From Morinoia aosen (lineage: Eukaryota; Arthropoda; Malacostraca; Amphipoda; Talitridae): a stretch of DNA of 64,000 nucleotides. Shown piece by piece: positions 1 to 12,945 of the stretch. The stretch covers positions 48,814,075 through 48,878,074 of the forward strand of contig CM059564.1 in assembly GCA_030386875.1 (NCBI GenBank), given 5' to 3'. The first letter of the stretch is position 1. Each line of letters starts with the position of its first letter. The notes under the pieces were generated by a model. That model was not told the DNA's origin and ran no database searches. It saw nothing but the letters and a program-made list of their open reading frames with translations. The position numbers were made by a program, and so were the translations under genes.

Positions 1-1078
1 CCTGGTCTAAACTCAGGTGTACATTGATTGAGCCTCTTTCCTAAACATGTCACCTAATGCAAGATCCAAGTGCTCACCCGAGCCACTCGCAACCAGGCAC
101 TTTGCTTAGGAGTGTTCCGCTGTTTTTTATGCGCTCACATGAAACGCATTGTAGTAATCCAGTAAAAATTAACACTCCTTTTTCAAATACAGCTTTGGCC
201 ATCCTTTTACTCCCGTGAACTATTGAAACCTGTAGCACTTTTTCAATGCAGCTTCCTCTTCTCCAATCGAACTCTGCCGGTATTTCACAAGAGGAAATGA
301 ACCCGGGACACTGCGCAACCCCAGGGGAAATTTTTCCAAAATTGGATGTAAATACCACAGTCTCCCTTGGCAAATCAGATTGTTTTTAAATCTTTTTGAA
401 GTCGTTCATCATTACTGCGGCAATTAAACGTCAGCCAGAGGCTTAGGGGCCCTGGCCGAGGGATGAAGCCGCTGGTTTAGGTGAGGGGGCGAGAGTGCGT
501 GAGGGGTGTCCAATGTTTCTGTTTGTGACTCGTTGGTGCGGTGCTCGAATGGAGACTTAACCCTCCTGTTTAAGTCAGGTAAGCCCTTTTATCAACGGCC
601 ATCCAATTATATAATTATTTTTCTCACGTGCTCGAATAAACCGGAGTGATGAACTTTATTTGCTGATCGCAAAAATGTTCTCACCATGTGAATAGTCTTA
701 AATATTTTAAATTATTTTTATGTTGAAATCGCATACTTGAAGGTTAGATAAACAATAAATTGGATCTAATTTTATTTTTTCTATCAACCGCGTCACCAAA
801 TTTAAAAATTATACATTGCAAGCATTAGAAAGAATCTAATATCAGCATTTACCATTTCTGCAAAACACACACAAGATAAATGTGATTGCTATAATTCATT
901 ATTTTCAAAATTTACTAGTATGCGAATTCCTTTCAAGAACTCTACAAAAATATAATTTATCTAACTTTGTTCAACTTTTCATGAATATGAATCGAGTGAA
1001 AAGGAAAGTCTGAAATATTTGTTTTCAATATAAAATTTGGTGAACGAAAATTTGTAATCGACTTCCATTACACCAGAG

Positions 1079-1540
1079 CATCGACACACTCTCCTCCAGC
1101 CGACACAGCTGCGCCTCTCAGCCTCCGACACACTCCAGCCGACACAGCTGCGCCTCTCAGCCTCCGACACACTCCAGCCGACACAGCTGTGCCTCTCAGC
1201 CTCCGACACACTCCAGCCGACACAGCTGTGCCTCTCAGCCTCCGACACACTCCAGCCGACACAGCTGTGCCTCTCAGCCTCCGACACACTCCAGCCGACA
1301 CAGCTGTGCCTCTCAGCCTCCGACACACTCCAGCCGACACAGCTGTGCCTCTCAGCCTCCGACACACTCCAGCCGACACAGCTGTGCCTCTCAGCCTCCG
1401 ACACAGCTGTGCCTCTCAGCCTCCGACACACAACAGCCGACACAGCAGTGCCTCGCAGCCTCCGACACACAACAGCCGACACAGCTGTGCCTCTCAGCCT
1501 CCGACACACACCAGCCGACACAGCTGTGCAGCCTCACGCC
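1079..1540. repeat. 39-bp minisatellite
   Basis: About 11-12 tandem units containing CAGCCGACACAGCTGTGCCT, with some truncated units at the right. Because 39 is a multiple of 3 it gives 13-residue repeat ORFs on both strands; these lack any unique coding sequence and are not called as genes. Confidence 0.95.
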
Positions 1541-1764
1541 TCTAAACTGGCACAAGATAAACTCGAGCATGCGATACGGCCACCCAGCGCCGCTCGGCTC
1601 ATGGACTTGTTTGCTAAAAGCAAACTCGCATAATAATGGTGCTTCAGCCGAAATAAATTTTCTAAGGCGGTCGAAAGCGATCGAAACTCCTTGCCCCGAA
1701 TCCGAACGAACTTCTTTGCGGGATGAGGCGATCCTTTATTTAATAACGCGATCAGCGCGTGATT

Positions 1765-1910
1765 TGCTGCATCAGCATCAGTTGGTGCTGCAGGCCGGGC
1801 TACACAGAGGTGCATCGGCATCAGTTGGTGCTGCAGGCCGCACTACACTGAGGTCCATCGGCATCAGTTGGGGCAGCAGGCCGCACTACACTGAGATACA
1901 TCAGTATCGA
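1765..1910. repeat. ~48-bp tandem triplication
   Basis: Three copies of a unit containing CATCAGTTGGTGCTGCAGGC and CACTACACTGAGGT, in otherwise unique sequence. Confidence 0.8.
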
Positions 1911-1999
1911 TGTGTTCAAGTGTTCAAGCATTACAGAGCTGAAGTGAGGTTCGATTTTTTTCAGGGCATGACTGTGTCAACACAACTTTATTTACTCTA

Positions 2000-4900
2000 A
2001 ATATGTAGATTCTTCCAAATGATAAATAAGTTTAATCAGTGTGTATGTAGGTTTTTTCGGTTTTCACGGTCGTGCGGAATTCAATATCGTTTCTGCGACA
2101 TAAAGAAAATAGTTTTGCCTTTTATAATCTCTGAAAAATTCCATCTTTCCCTGCATTGGAAGGAGCATATTTTAGCTTCATGATCTGAAACGCTCTCGGT
2201 TTCCAATAAAGGCGCGTCCATTGTCTTTCTTGGTATTCAGCAAAGGGAACTTAAGAAACATATTAGCTGGAGAGCAAGCCTCTTTCATGACCTGTTTTAA
2301 AGGCCATAATTCTGGAAAGACTTTGAAAAGCCAATGACAAAGCCCTAAAAGTGAGCTCTTTTCTCTTTAATGAGCGCTTCGCTCGCTCATTACTTCAGTA
2401 ACGCCTCCAGAATGGCCCACTAAAATCAAGGCTTTGTTTCTTTACATTTTTGCGTCCCATTTTAATCAATGCCTCTCTCATCACCCAAAAATTTTGATGT
2501 ATAAGGCCGCTTTTTTTCAATTGTAGTTACCGGCATCACGTTGCACGTTTTGAGGCGTGTACTTCGCATTTGTTTTCGCTAGATTAGGAAGACAAATCTT
2601 GAGCCTCCACATGAAAGCAGAACTTTCTTGATTGCAGATAACGCATTAGAATTACATGAAGGTAATGAGACTGTTTCATTTTTAGCCTTATGCGCAATTT
2701 TTTTTCAAATGCACGTAAAATGTGAACCGTTCTTATGAGTTCACAAATTAAAGCAGAAATTTTGTCCAAATATTATTCACAGAAAATAAATAATGGGCCA
2801 AAATTATTTTTGTAGAAACCAAAGAGACGCAGCACATTTCGTAGCTGCCCATTTTCCGACCTATATTTACGCTGTTAATTTTGTCCGTTTTATCATTCAA
2901 AGGATAGCCACAAGAATATTTTCGTTGCTGTAAGGCAACCGAGCCACAGAGGAATAGGAAAGGATTTTATTTGAATAGAAAATTTATAACCTCGTAGATC
3001 GAGGATGCGTATATTATCAATTTAAGTGCCGCAAATAAACGTATTACCAGGGTTTTCAAGAAATCTGCCTGAAAGTATGCGTTTACATTTGACGCTCTTA
3101 AAATTTGAACTCATTTTACGAATTTCTCAATTCGCTGAAAAGCACCGTTTGAAAATCCCCGCAAGATATCGAGATAAAGAAACTGTGCAAAATTTCAGAC
3201 ACTTGAAAAAACTCTGGCCTATCATTAACATTAGTCTTACGAGACATTTGCAGAGATTGAAACGTTATTTAGGTGTGAAGTTTGTTCAGTGCGTTTTCAC
3301 GTTACATGTGAAAACGACGAAAGTATGTGTGTGATGGAACCTTCACTTTGTGGTGGAAAACGTCGGGTTGCTGCAAGTTACAGACAGCGCTCTCCTCTTC
3401 CGGTGACGGCTGTGACGGCCAGGGGAACGACTCCGCTATTGGACCGTACAGCCTCGTGACGGGCTGGCAGACTATCATATACTCAATTGTAAATTCCTTC
3501 CTCTAAAATACAATTGCCAGGACTTGAATTTTTGACTGAGTCCCCGCACACATCTTATAAAATGTTGACCGTTTTTCATTGTTGTTTGTTCCCCCTGAAA
3601 AAAAATTCAGAAGAGTCTGGCCGAGAGATGCACCTTCAACTCATGCCTCATTAATCATAAAAGACTCAAAAGATATAGATCGCTTCATGCATTCAAAAGA
3701 ACGCAGTTGGTTACTTACTAGATGAGCTTCTATTTCATTGAAAAATGCATTGGTGTACCCACATTTGGATTCCTTGCTAGTGTTGTAAATGAAATTATTT
3801 TTGTTCATAAAAGACATTACAAATATGGGTATTATTTTTTACTTATGTTTTCTGACTAACGTAGTTTGAAGTACTCTGAAGTTCCATCACCTTGACACGC
3901 TTAGTTTTGGAAGCTCTAAGTAAAATGGACAGTTGGCTCCGAGGCGTTGATACTTTTAGCAGGCGATCTACGAATTTGACCTCAACAAAACCAGTGAGAA
4001 ATACTCGCAAGTTTATTCTGGTGGAGTACAACTAAAGTATTTAGCATTGAAGTTTTGTATGAATGCTTGTAGTACACGGTGAATAATTTGGTTTAAAGTC
4101 TCTAAATTGCTAGTGCGTTATGCAGCAAATTCCGGTACAAAGCAAAGTTTAGCTAACAAAATTGCAAGAAAATTCTTAGAGTAATACAAACTGTTTCAAA
4201 ACGGAAATTTGCGCAATTTCCGATTTTTTAAAACAAAAATTTTGGGGTTCGGAAGCAATTATTTTGGACCAAAAAGTCAATTCACACTAATGCACTTTGC
4301 ACCTGCGCTTCCACTTAGGAATAAATATGCTAATTCTCGTATCTATACTGAATTTTCTAGTATCCACTTCGTTATTTAAATAATGTAAAGCTTTGAGTTC
4401 ATGTCTTTTGTAAACAAGCAGTCGCTGCGTTGGCGTGCCTGCGGTTGCAGCGCTGCTTTCGAGAGGGTATGAAGTTTAGTCCCCTCCCCCTCCCTCACTT
4501 ACCTCACCTCACCTCCCTGTCCTCAACAGTTCACGTGAGCACAACCTGTTTATCTAATTATTCAGAACTGAGGCTTAGTTCACCTAACTCAAGCATGGCT
4601 CCCTCACTACTCGCTTTGAGTTTATACATGAGTTTCTCCTTCGTCTGTTTGTGACACCACAGTTTAACATACTTTCCTGGCATACCCGCAACGCTCAAAT
4701 CTTTAGTTTTTACTACTGAGCCCATTAGTTTGAAGATGGATTTTTTTGGTAACGTTCACTCGCCCGCTGTGTCACATTGTCATCGGACCCAAGCGTTCGC
4801 AATCTATGGTGCATATCTCACACAGTAAGCTAGCTCTAAATCTGTTTCTCACATCCTGTTGTGCTCAATTCTTTTGTGATGTAACGAGTGCGTTCCTTCC
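2000..4900. other. No recognisable feature
   Basis: AT-rich sequence with only short ORFs lacking GC3 bias or family similarity. I see no exon, repeat or element ends here. The same holds for 1-1078, 5400-6420 and 7620-8188. Confidence 0.6.
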
Positions 4901-4904
4901 CTCC

Positions 4905-5390
4905 ACAGCCTCATTCCTGACAGAGTTGTACCCTCACTTCTCTGCCTCTTTTCTGCCAGACTTATACCCTCACTCCACAGCCTCTTTTCTGCCAGAGTTG
5001 TACCCTCACTCCACTGCCTCTTTCCTGCCAGAGTTATACCCTCACTCCACAGCCTCCTCCCTGCCGGAGTTGTACCCTCACTCCACTGCCTCTTTCCTGC
5101 CAGAGTTGTGCCCTCTCTCCACTGCCTCTTTTCTGCCAGAGTTGTACCCTCTCTCCACTGCCTCTTTCCTGCCAGAGTTATACCCTCACTCCACAGCCTC
5201 CTCCCTGCCGGAGTTGTACGCTCACTCCACTGTCTCTTTCCTGCCAGAGTTGTACCCTCACTCCACTGCCTCTTTCCTGCCAGAGTTGTACCCTCTCTCC
5301 ACTGCCTCTTTCCTGCCAGAGTTGTACCCTCTCTCCACTGCCTCTTCCCCTCACCAGTAACCCTCACTCCACAGCCACTTCCCCTCCCCA
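4905..5390. repeat. 36-bp minisatellite
   Basis: About 13 units of the form CCAGAGTTGTACCCTCACTC followed by CACTGCCTCTTTCCTG. They create a 12-residue repeat ORF (PELYPHSTASFL) that is an artefact of period divisibility. Confidence 0.95.
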
Positions 5391-6420
5391 GCTGCCTTCA
5401 CTCAACTCATGCTATCTACCTGTTCCCTCGTCCCTCATTTCCGGACAGAGGGAGCGAAAGTGACGGAAATTTGCGGCATTCCGCTTAGAAACGAGCGGCA
5501 GTTGCGGCCGTGTAGGAATTAACGAGAAATTGAATGTGCCTCTTCAAGGAAATTTCTAATGCACGAATGCTTGAAAAAGTTAATCTAGGCTTTTTCGGGA
5601 ATTGCTCGGTCCTTAGATGAGCGTATGTTTGTTATCAGTGCTGCACAGATTGACATACTTATCTCTTTCAAACATATCATCAGATCTTTCGGGAAGTATG
5701 TGTGCGTTTTGCAGTCATATTTTCTTTCCAACAGCCAGATTTACAGTTTCAAATTGATCGTTAATCATATTTGTATTTCATTGCATTTTCTCCTAAGAAA
5801 GAATTATAAACCACAGTCGTGTTCCCTTCGGCTTTTAATGTTTTCGTTTCTGTTCAAAATGTGCCCCTCTCGCGCACGAATGTTGGCCGCACAAGAATTA
5901 CCGAAAAAAATATTCGCCGGAATGGAATTATTGACTAATTATTGACTTTACCACACCAGAAGTCATGTCTTCAAAATTGGCTGTACTGAAAATATGGATT
6001 AAAAATTTTTGATTATGCCTAAAGTACCGACAACGGTTTTGATTGGTACGGATGCATGGATTAAAATATAGTCTGTGCCGAGAGTATTGACGTATTAGTA
6101 GGGAGACAATATTTCTCCAGGTGGTATGTGAGCGTGTGTGGGCTATGTGTGTGTGTATTTGTGTGCGTGGTATGTGTGTGCGTGTGTGTCTGTGTGGCGA
6201 CAGTTAAATGAGACAGATTCTGACGGGAAATACGGAGGGCAAAGAGCAGGTGGAGTTTTGGTTGCCATAAAACCGTACGATTGTGTCAGTCATCGTGAAG
6301 GCGGCGAAAAAGAACCTGAATGAACACAAATTTCCTCATTTCAAATGAAGGATGAGCAGGATAATTATATCTTCATGCTGAATATGTTCCTACGTATGAT
6401 ATGTATATGCTAACGTATAT

Positions 6421-6655
6421 GTTAACATTAGTGAAAACATACAATGTTTGATTTTGCATGTGATTCTGCCAATGCCCAGAGTATTGGCCAGAGCATTGGA
6501 AGCGTTGCAGTGCCAAAAATGCTCGTTAGTACCTCATAACCACCTCACATTCTCTACAAAACATTATTTCGAATGTTAACATTAGTGAAAACATACAATG
6601 TTTGATTTCGCATATGATTCAACCAATGTCCAAATCGTTGTAAGCGTTGCAGTGC
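6421..6655. repeat. Tandem duplication, 154-bp offset
   Basis: GTTAACATTAGTGAAAACAT and the following sequence at 6421 recur at 6575. Both copies contain CCAATG and AGCGTTGCAGTGCCA blocks; the copies are diverged. Confidence 0.85.
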
Positions 6656-6900
6656 CACTTTACAGGGACGGACTGTCGCTGTGAAGCAATTCGAGCCATC
6701 TCGCTTCTCTGACGTTAATGGTGAGGTAGACAGACGCTGCTACTGCAGGCCTCCGTAGAGGTAGACGTGCCCGTGGTAGATTATAGCGGTATGTGAATCC
6801 TACGCGATACCAGCGAATGTCGTTGACTTTTCTGGTATGCGAGACATCTACTCAGGGTAGTTACGTCAGGTGTAGATTGCTGGAATATTTTTTCCCAGTA

Positions 6901-7007
6901 CCCAGTCTAACTTTTTCGCCGCCTGCATGCATGTTTATCGCTGCCCAATAAATTAAATCGCTTAGGCGCCGAAAAACATGCTGCACCGGCGAAAAAGTTG
7001 GACTGGG
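6901..7007. mobile_element. Hairpin MITE family A, copy 1
   Basis: This is a near-complete palindrome of 107 bp starting CCCAGTCTAACTTTTTCGCC and ending with its inverse, with a spacer of about 14 bp. It is flanked by TA on both sides. Similar copies are at 48487-48600 and 57695-57800. No coding capacity. Confidence 0.85.
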
Positions 7008-7187
7008 TAGAGTTGCCACTCGGTAAAAGTTCCAGTGGCGTGTACTCTGGAGTTACGAGTGGCAAACCCGTCAGCGGTATTTCCTTCCAGGAACAGCTGT
7101 TAGTGCTAAATACGTCCCTGATAAATAGTAGCGACCCAGTTAGTAGAGAAAGATACGTCGGTGGTAGATTGCAACGTCGTATATAGC

Positions 7188-7370
7188 AGAGTAACATGTG
7201 GTAGATGCACCAGTGGTAGATTGTAACGTCGTGTGTCAGAGTAACAAGTGGTAGATGCGTCAGTGGTAGATTATAGCGTCGTGTATGTCACAGTAACAAG
7301 TGGTAGATGCGTCAGTGGTAGATTATAGCGTCGTGTGTAGCAGAGTAACAAGTGGTAGATGAGCCAGTGA
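7188..7370. repeat. ~51-bp tandem repeat
   Basis: Three to four units containing CAGTGGTAGATTATAGCGTC and AGAGTAACAAGTGGTAGATG. Related single copies are scattered at about 6770-7060. Confidence 0.85.
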
Positions 7371-7404
7371 GAGTTGTATGGACGGACGCGTTAGTTGTAT
7401 ACCT

Positions 7405-7615
7405 ATGTACTGGGACATGCTGCTGTATTTGTACTGTGTACTCCGACATGCTGCTGTATATCTTCTGTGTACTGCGACATGCTGCTGCATATGTACTGTA
7501 TACTGTGACATGCTTCTGTATATGTACTGTGCACTGTGATATGCTGCTGTGTATGTACTGTGTACTGTGACACGCTACTGTATATGTAGTGTGTTCTATG
7601 ACATGTTGCTGTATA
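7405..7615. repeat. 31-bp minisatellite
   Basis: About six to seven imperfect units of the form TACTGTGACATGCTGCTGTA plus TATGTACTGTG. Confidence 0.9.
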
Positions 7616-8188
7616 TTCATCTCCCAAAAGTGCTTCAAGCTTCAGTTTTTGCTGGAGTGAAACGGCTGCCTTGCAGCCTTTCATGAGCGATGCAAAACAT
7701 GAATGTATGTGCCTGATTATAAAATGCTATTCAGCTATGTAAACTTAAGATTACTTAAAACATCGAAATTAAAAACAATTGTGTGTCTCCAAGTAGGCTG
7801 TTCAGTCGGATACTCGCATGAGACCTCGGTACTCGCCCAGTAAACTACACAAAACTTCACATTTAACATCGTGCCGCGCTCAAATGAACGTATCATAATA
7901 TCTATACGCATTTCACAATTCTAAAATGAATGTCGATATTAATCCAGGCAATGTTGAGATGGCGGGCTCTAAGTGCGTAATATTTACTCGTCATATATCG
8001 TCGACAATTTGTTTTCCACTTCCTATCAATAATATTCACAGAACACAGAGTAAATATATTCGTTTGTAAAAAAATGCACTGACATTAATAAAATCTCCTC
8101 GAGATATAATTTATAATAATAGTAACAAGTCAGCACAAAAATTTTTTTGAGTGCAGCACGTATTCCTCTAGAGCTAAGCAGAACTACA

Positions 8189-8355
8189 TACAGTATGTCC
8201 CACAAAAACACGAACCGAGTATTTATTTTCACGGATCAGTGATACCATCATAAGAATACCATAAGCGTTTAATTTCAAGCAAAATTATGCGGTATTACTG
8301 ATTACTGATAACGGGAAAATAAGTACTCGGTTTGGGTTTTTGTGAGACGTACGTA
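8189..8355. mobile_element. MITE family B, short copy
   Basis: About 165 bp with inverted ends of the form ACAGTATGTCCCACAAAAAC continuing into CGAACCGAGTA. The interior matches the longer copy at 22804-23228 (ACCATAAGCGTTTAATTTC versus ACCATAAGCATTTAATTTC), but holds only one GGTATTACTGAT unit. Confidence 0.8.
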
Positions 8356-9779
8356 TAGTGCCTCACACCAATACGAATGAGTCAGTTGTGTTATAGTTCG
8401 GTCGCAGCATCACAAAGTTGTCACATCTCACCTAAGTAGTAACTAAGTACTAATGCAGCAGCTGATGTACTGTTTGTGCATTATTCTCAATTAGAGAGTG
8501 TACTAGAAGCAGATCATTAGTCAATAATTGAGTAAATTAATCACTGAAACTATGAGTAAATTATTAATAAATAATTGAGCAAAATAATCACTGTAGCTGA
8601 AAGCAAATTATGGCAATCACCTTCCATTCAAGTTGACACATCAAAAGCAAGAGTAGCCATGCTATTTATTTGGTGACTCACCATAACGAGAGGCAGCAAA
8701 GCAGAGCAGGTGAGACAGTCGTGCTGTGCTGAGGTTGTGCTGTGCCAAAATGTGTTTGTGTTCAGTGAGTGTCTCCAAATGCGTTTTGTGTTCAGTTGTG
8801 AAGGGAACACAAGGCAAGAGTTAAATTTTAGGCTTCATGTGAGCCTGTACACAGCTCTATGCTTCCAAGTAATGAATTGTTTCATGCACTTCTCTTCTTT
8901 CCATTATGTTCTCAATGTATTTGATGGACACTGCGAATTCACGAAGGATATTTTCAATTTAAATTATCGAAAAGTATCGAAATGTTGCGCCATATCACTG
9001 AGTTGAGCTAAAAAACACTCCTGGGTATGAAAAATATTTTAGTAGGGTATTATGAACACGTCTTGAGCTGTTAAAATAAAATATCGTCTGCGGTTTCTTC
9101 ATTTATTTTACACCGATGGTGTTCTTCACAAGCCCTCAGAATACGACCTAAGTCAACCAATTCTCATCTAACCTGTCTCAGTTTTGTTTAAAATTTTCAA
9201 ATTTTAGCGTCATTACAATTTGCGTAACAGTACGTACTATCTCCATAGAAACACACATTGTTCGTAAAACCTTACAAAGTTTTCCTCGTTATCTTCAGGT
9301 ATAATCTCCACACTTTCATCAAAATCCCATCTTGAAAATAACTCTTCTGTTATATTCGAATGTCAGCCACCCACGCATCATATCCCTAATTTTAGCTTTA
9401 CCTCACTGAAGAAACACACAAAACAGTTGAACACTTTTCCAATTTCTTTACCTTACGGAATTTTTCCAGTTCATCCCGCGTTAAAAGACGAAGAAGTTAA
9501 GCAATTAAAGTTAAACACTTTGTCCAGCTGAATGTTGCATATATTTTTCATTGATTTTTGATAGGACAGAAGCACATCTCAAGTTAATGTCTCACACAGA
9601 AATGTTGCTGTCTTCGCTACGGCTGCAGCAAGGTGTGTCTGGCGCACCACTCCCTGAGGGCCCTGTGAGAAGCCCGCCACAACAGCGCACTACACACCTC
9701 CTCTCACTGTGGCGGCCAGCGCCCGAATGACACTCCTTGAACAGTGCCACCTCCTCCCGGCACTGCGCTGCAGGCTGTA
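8356..9779. other. No recognisable feature
   Basis: AT-rich non-coding DNA. The GC-rich part just before the CTG array (9600-9780) has open frames on the minus strand but no acceptor/donor pair I would defend. 10136-11524 is similar, without the GC-rich part. Confidence 0.55.
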
Positions 9780-10135
9780 ACTGTGCTGCTGCTGTTGCTG
9801 CTGTTGCTGCTGCTGTTGTTTCTGTTGCTGCTGTTTCTGTTGCTGCTGTTATTGTTGCTGCTGCTTCTGTTTCTGTTGCTGCTGTTTCTGTTGCTACTGT
9901 TGTTTCTACTTCTGATGCTACTGTTTTTGTTGCTGCTGTTGTTGCTGTTGTTGTTTTTGCAGCTGCTGTTTCTGTTTCTGTAGCTGATTTTGTTGTTGTT
10001 GCTTCTGTTGCTACTGTTTCTGTACTTGCTGCTACTGTTGCTGCTTTTGTTGCTATTGTTGTTGCTGCTGCTGTCAATGTTGCTGCAAAAATTATCACTT
10101 CTACCACAGCTACTGATGTTGCTTGTATTGCTGCT
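9780..10135. repeat. Imperfect CTG/TTG trinucleotide array
   Basis: A long run of TGCTGCTGTTG-type triplets with interruptions. It opens leucine-, valine/alanine- and threonine-rich frames in all phases on both strands, none with unique coding sequence. Confidence 0.95.
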
Positions 10136-11524
10136 GCAGCACTCCTAGTGCTGCTGATGATCCAGCTGCTGCTAGGGTGCGCTGGGAGCTGCTCGGGGTG
10201 CTTATCAATGTTAGCACGGAACAAATTAGTACGAAATATTGCTACAAAGCAATATAGTAATCATTGTATTCTACATCAAAACTTACACCACGGACTGAGT
10301 CAGAGGATACTGATATAAATGATTCAACAATAAATGACATGTGAAGAAGAACTAACAACACGTCTCATTCGTGTACCCCATATATGTAAGGCTATCTTGA
10401 GTATCATTCCTATTTAGGATAAAAAAAATAGTAAAAAGAAGTTCATGTTATTTCACTTGACCCTATCACAATTCTGTGTAAATTTGAAACTGGTAAGGTA
10501 AATATTGGTAGCAATTTCCGTGGACTTTTCTGTTCTAGTTTATTGCGTTAATGGCCAAAAACATGGTTTTTTCCACATTGCGATGAATAATACATATACA
10601 GCAAATTCCAAGTTGTAAGTTGTATGATACCAGTGAATCATTCAGGTTTGCAGGTGTGAGCAGAAACTTTGTGTGTGTATTGTGAACAAATGCGAGCGGA
10701 GGAGGCGGGTATTGTGTTCTAGCTATTTTGAGAAGTTTTTCAAATTAATAAAAATATAACAAAACTTTCTGCATTTTGTTAGTTTTCCTCAATAATGTAT
10801 CCTCAATGTTTCCCCAATAATAATTCTTATTAATGTCCTTATTGAATAAACAAAATTGCGAAAACTTTTGGGTGCTAAAATGTTAAATGATTCGATGAGG
10901 TAATCGTGCTAACTCTTCAATTTCTCAGGAATAATTAGAAAAATTAGTTTCGATGAAAAGAATTTCGTTGAAAATTAAAAATTATATTCCACACAATCAT
11001 ATATGTAGAACCTGTCACGTTCAACTTCGAGCATAATTGTGATAGAACCTGGTAAAATAATATTGAAAAACTGTTACTCATATCCTTACTGTCATCTCAC
11101 TGTCAATTCTCTCGTAATTAGTACTCCCAAAGTTAATTAATTCAATTGAGCCCACTTTACTATTCACGAACGCTTCAATATAAAAAATGATCCTAAATAC
11201 ATATTACTCACTTGGATAAAAGTTTTTTTGTGAACATACTTCTTTGATAGTTATTCTTTGTTCATAACACCATGGGAGATTTATTCGTCCTATTGTGAGT
11301 GAATTGCTCTGCCGCAAAAACTCGTATCGCCTGCAGCTGCAGAAAAGTTTCAAGACTGCAGAACTTTCTTGCCGAGTGACAGAGTCTGCAGTGTGGCCGT
11401 GGTCTACGGTCTCATACCAGCATGTTGAGGGACTCTGAATGTGCTCCCGTAAACATATCTCCAATCACGGACTTCATTCGAGAGTGATTAATCAATAACA
11501 GCTAGTCCTTCAAGTGGTAGTAAA

Positions 11525-12240
11525 ATTTTAATCATATAAATATATGAATAATTGCTTAGCTAAGTTAACTGGCTATGCAAATTAGTTATTAATCATAGCG
11601 TCATGGAAAAGAACCAAGTTCTAGGTCATTAATTACCGAAAAATTTGGGCATAAAGTCTACGGACATTGCTACCAATATTTAATTTACTTTGGCAAGGTG
11701 TCTGATATAAATACAAGTAAAATTTCTGACGCCATCATCAGATAGCCCATCAAATGAAAAAAATTTTCAAATAATTTATAAGTTTCTTTTATATACATTA
11801 ATTTCAAAGTAAAAAAATGTTCTATTTGAAGTCTATGAAGTACGCATGCACGAGTTCATTATGCATTCGATGTAATTTTTTTTCGTTTTATCATATACAT
11901 ATATGGAGAATTGTTCTGCTTAGATAATTGGCTACGCAAATTAGTTATTGATCATAGCGTCATGAAAAAGAACCAAGTTCTAGGCCATTAATTACCGAGA
12001 AATTAGTTAATAAAAGTCTACGGCCATTGCTACCAATATTTAACTTACTTTTGCAAATTCTCCAAAATGAGTACAAGTAAAATTCCTGAAGCCATCATCA
12101 AATAGCCTATCAAATGCAAAAAAATTATTTTCAAATAATTGATAATTTTCATTTATACACATTGTTTCCAGAGTAGAAAAATTTTCTATTTGAAGTCAAT
12201 GTAAGTACGTATGCAGGAGTTCATTATGAATTCGATGCAA
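11525..12240. repeat. Diverged tandem duplication, 359-bp offset
   Basis: GCAAATTAGTTATT followed by ATCATAGCGTCATG and AAGAACCAAGTTCTAGG at 11577 recur from 11936. The homology continues through CATTGCTACCAATATTTAA to the end of the second copy. The sequence is AT-rich and non-coding. Confidence 0.9.
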
Positions 12241-12823
12241 TTTTTTCGTGCTTAGTTCGGAAAAAAATATTATAACCCGGAAACTCTTTCATATGAAGCG
12301 TACAGTTTTATTTAAAAATATGTATCGCTATTCCCAACTTTGAAAACCACGAGCTCAGCATAAATGCGGAGAGTAACTTCAAAGTCGTGCATCACACGAC
12401 ACGATTGCCAGAACTCCATAAGGGCCGTTATGCATCTAGTCATCGTGAGCTTGATGAATAAGAGAAATTTCATGAAGAGCGGATATATGTTTATTAACAG
12501 AAATTTCTTGAACAGATGTGCCATGAATTCTATGAACTACATGAAATTATTACAGCGGATATAAATTCGATTAGGCCGTGTTTAGTTTTTGAACTAAAGT
12601 TACTGGAAACGATTATCGTACTCGCACTTATATAGCTTGATTGAGGGCACCAGAACGTCATGTGTGTTGCCATGAGGAAGGCATGTCCACCCGACCACAT
12701 CACAAGATGCGATGAATGTTGCCATGAGGGATTCTGACATTCCTCCCGACACAACTGCGAGCTACACCCCTCAATCCGTCTGCTTCGGTCTGTGAAGAAA
12801 CTAACTTAAGCCTGTTCACGCGG

Positions 12824-12945
12824 TACCAAACCAAAATGAACATTGTACTAGATTTAAAAAATAAGCTACTTCTGTATCGTTTGTGGTAAATAAATTTATA
12901 AATCGCTTCAAATGTTTGAAATTATTTAAATTGTTTATAATTACG
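12824..12945. repeat. Dispersed AT-rich repeat, copy 1
   Basis: It contains CATTGTACTAGATTTAA, TCTGTATC-TTTGTGGTAAATAA and AAATTATTTAAA in the same order as 14885-14985. The family was not identified. Confidence 0.65.

Noticed and set aside
9592-10224. Alanine/threonine- and leucine-rich ORFs on both strands
   Set aside because: An imperfect CTG/TTG array gives open frames everywhere. The short GC-rich flank at 9600-9780 was not enough to support an exon.
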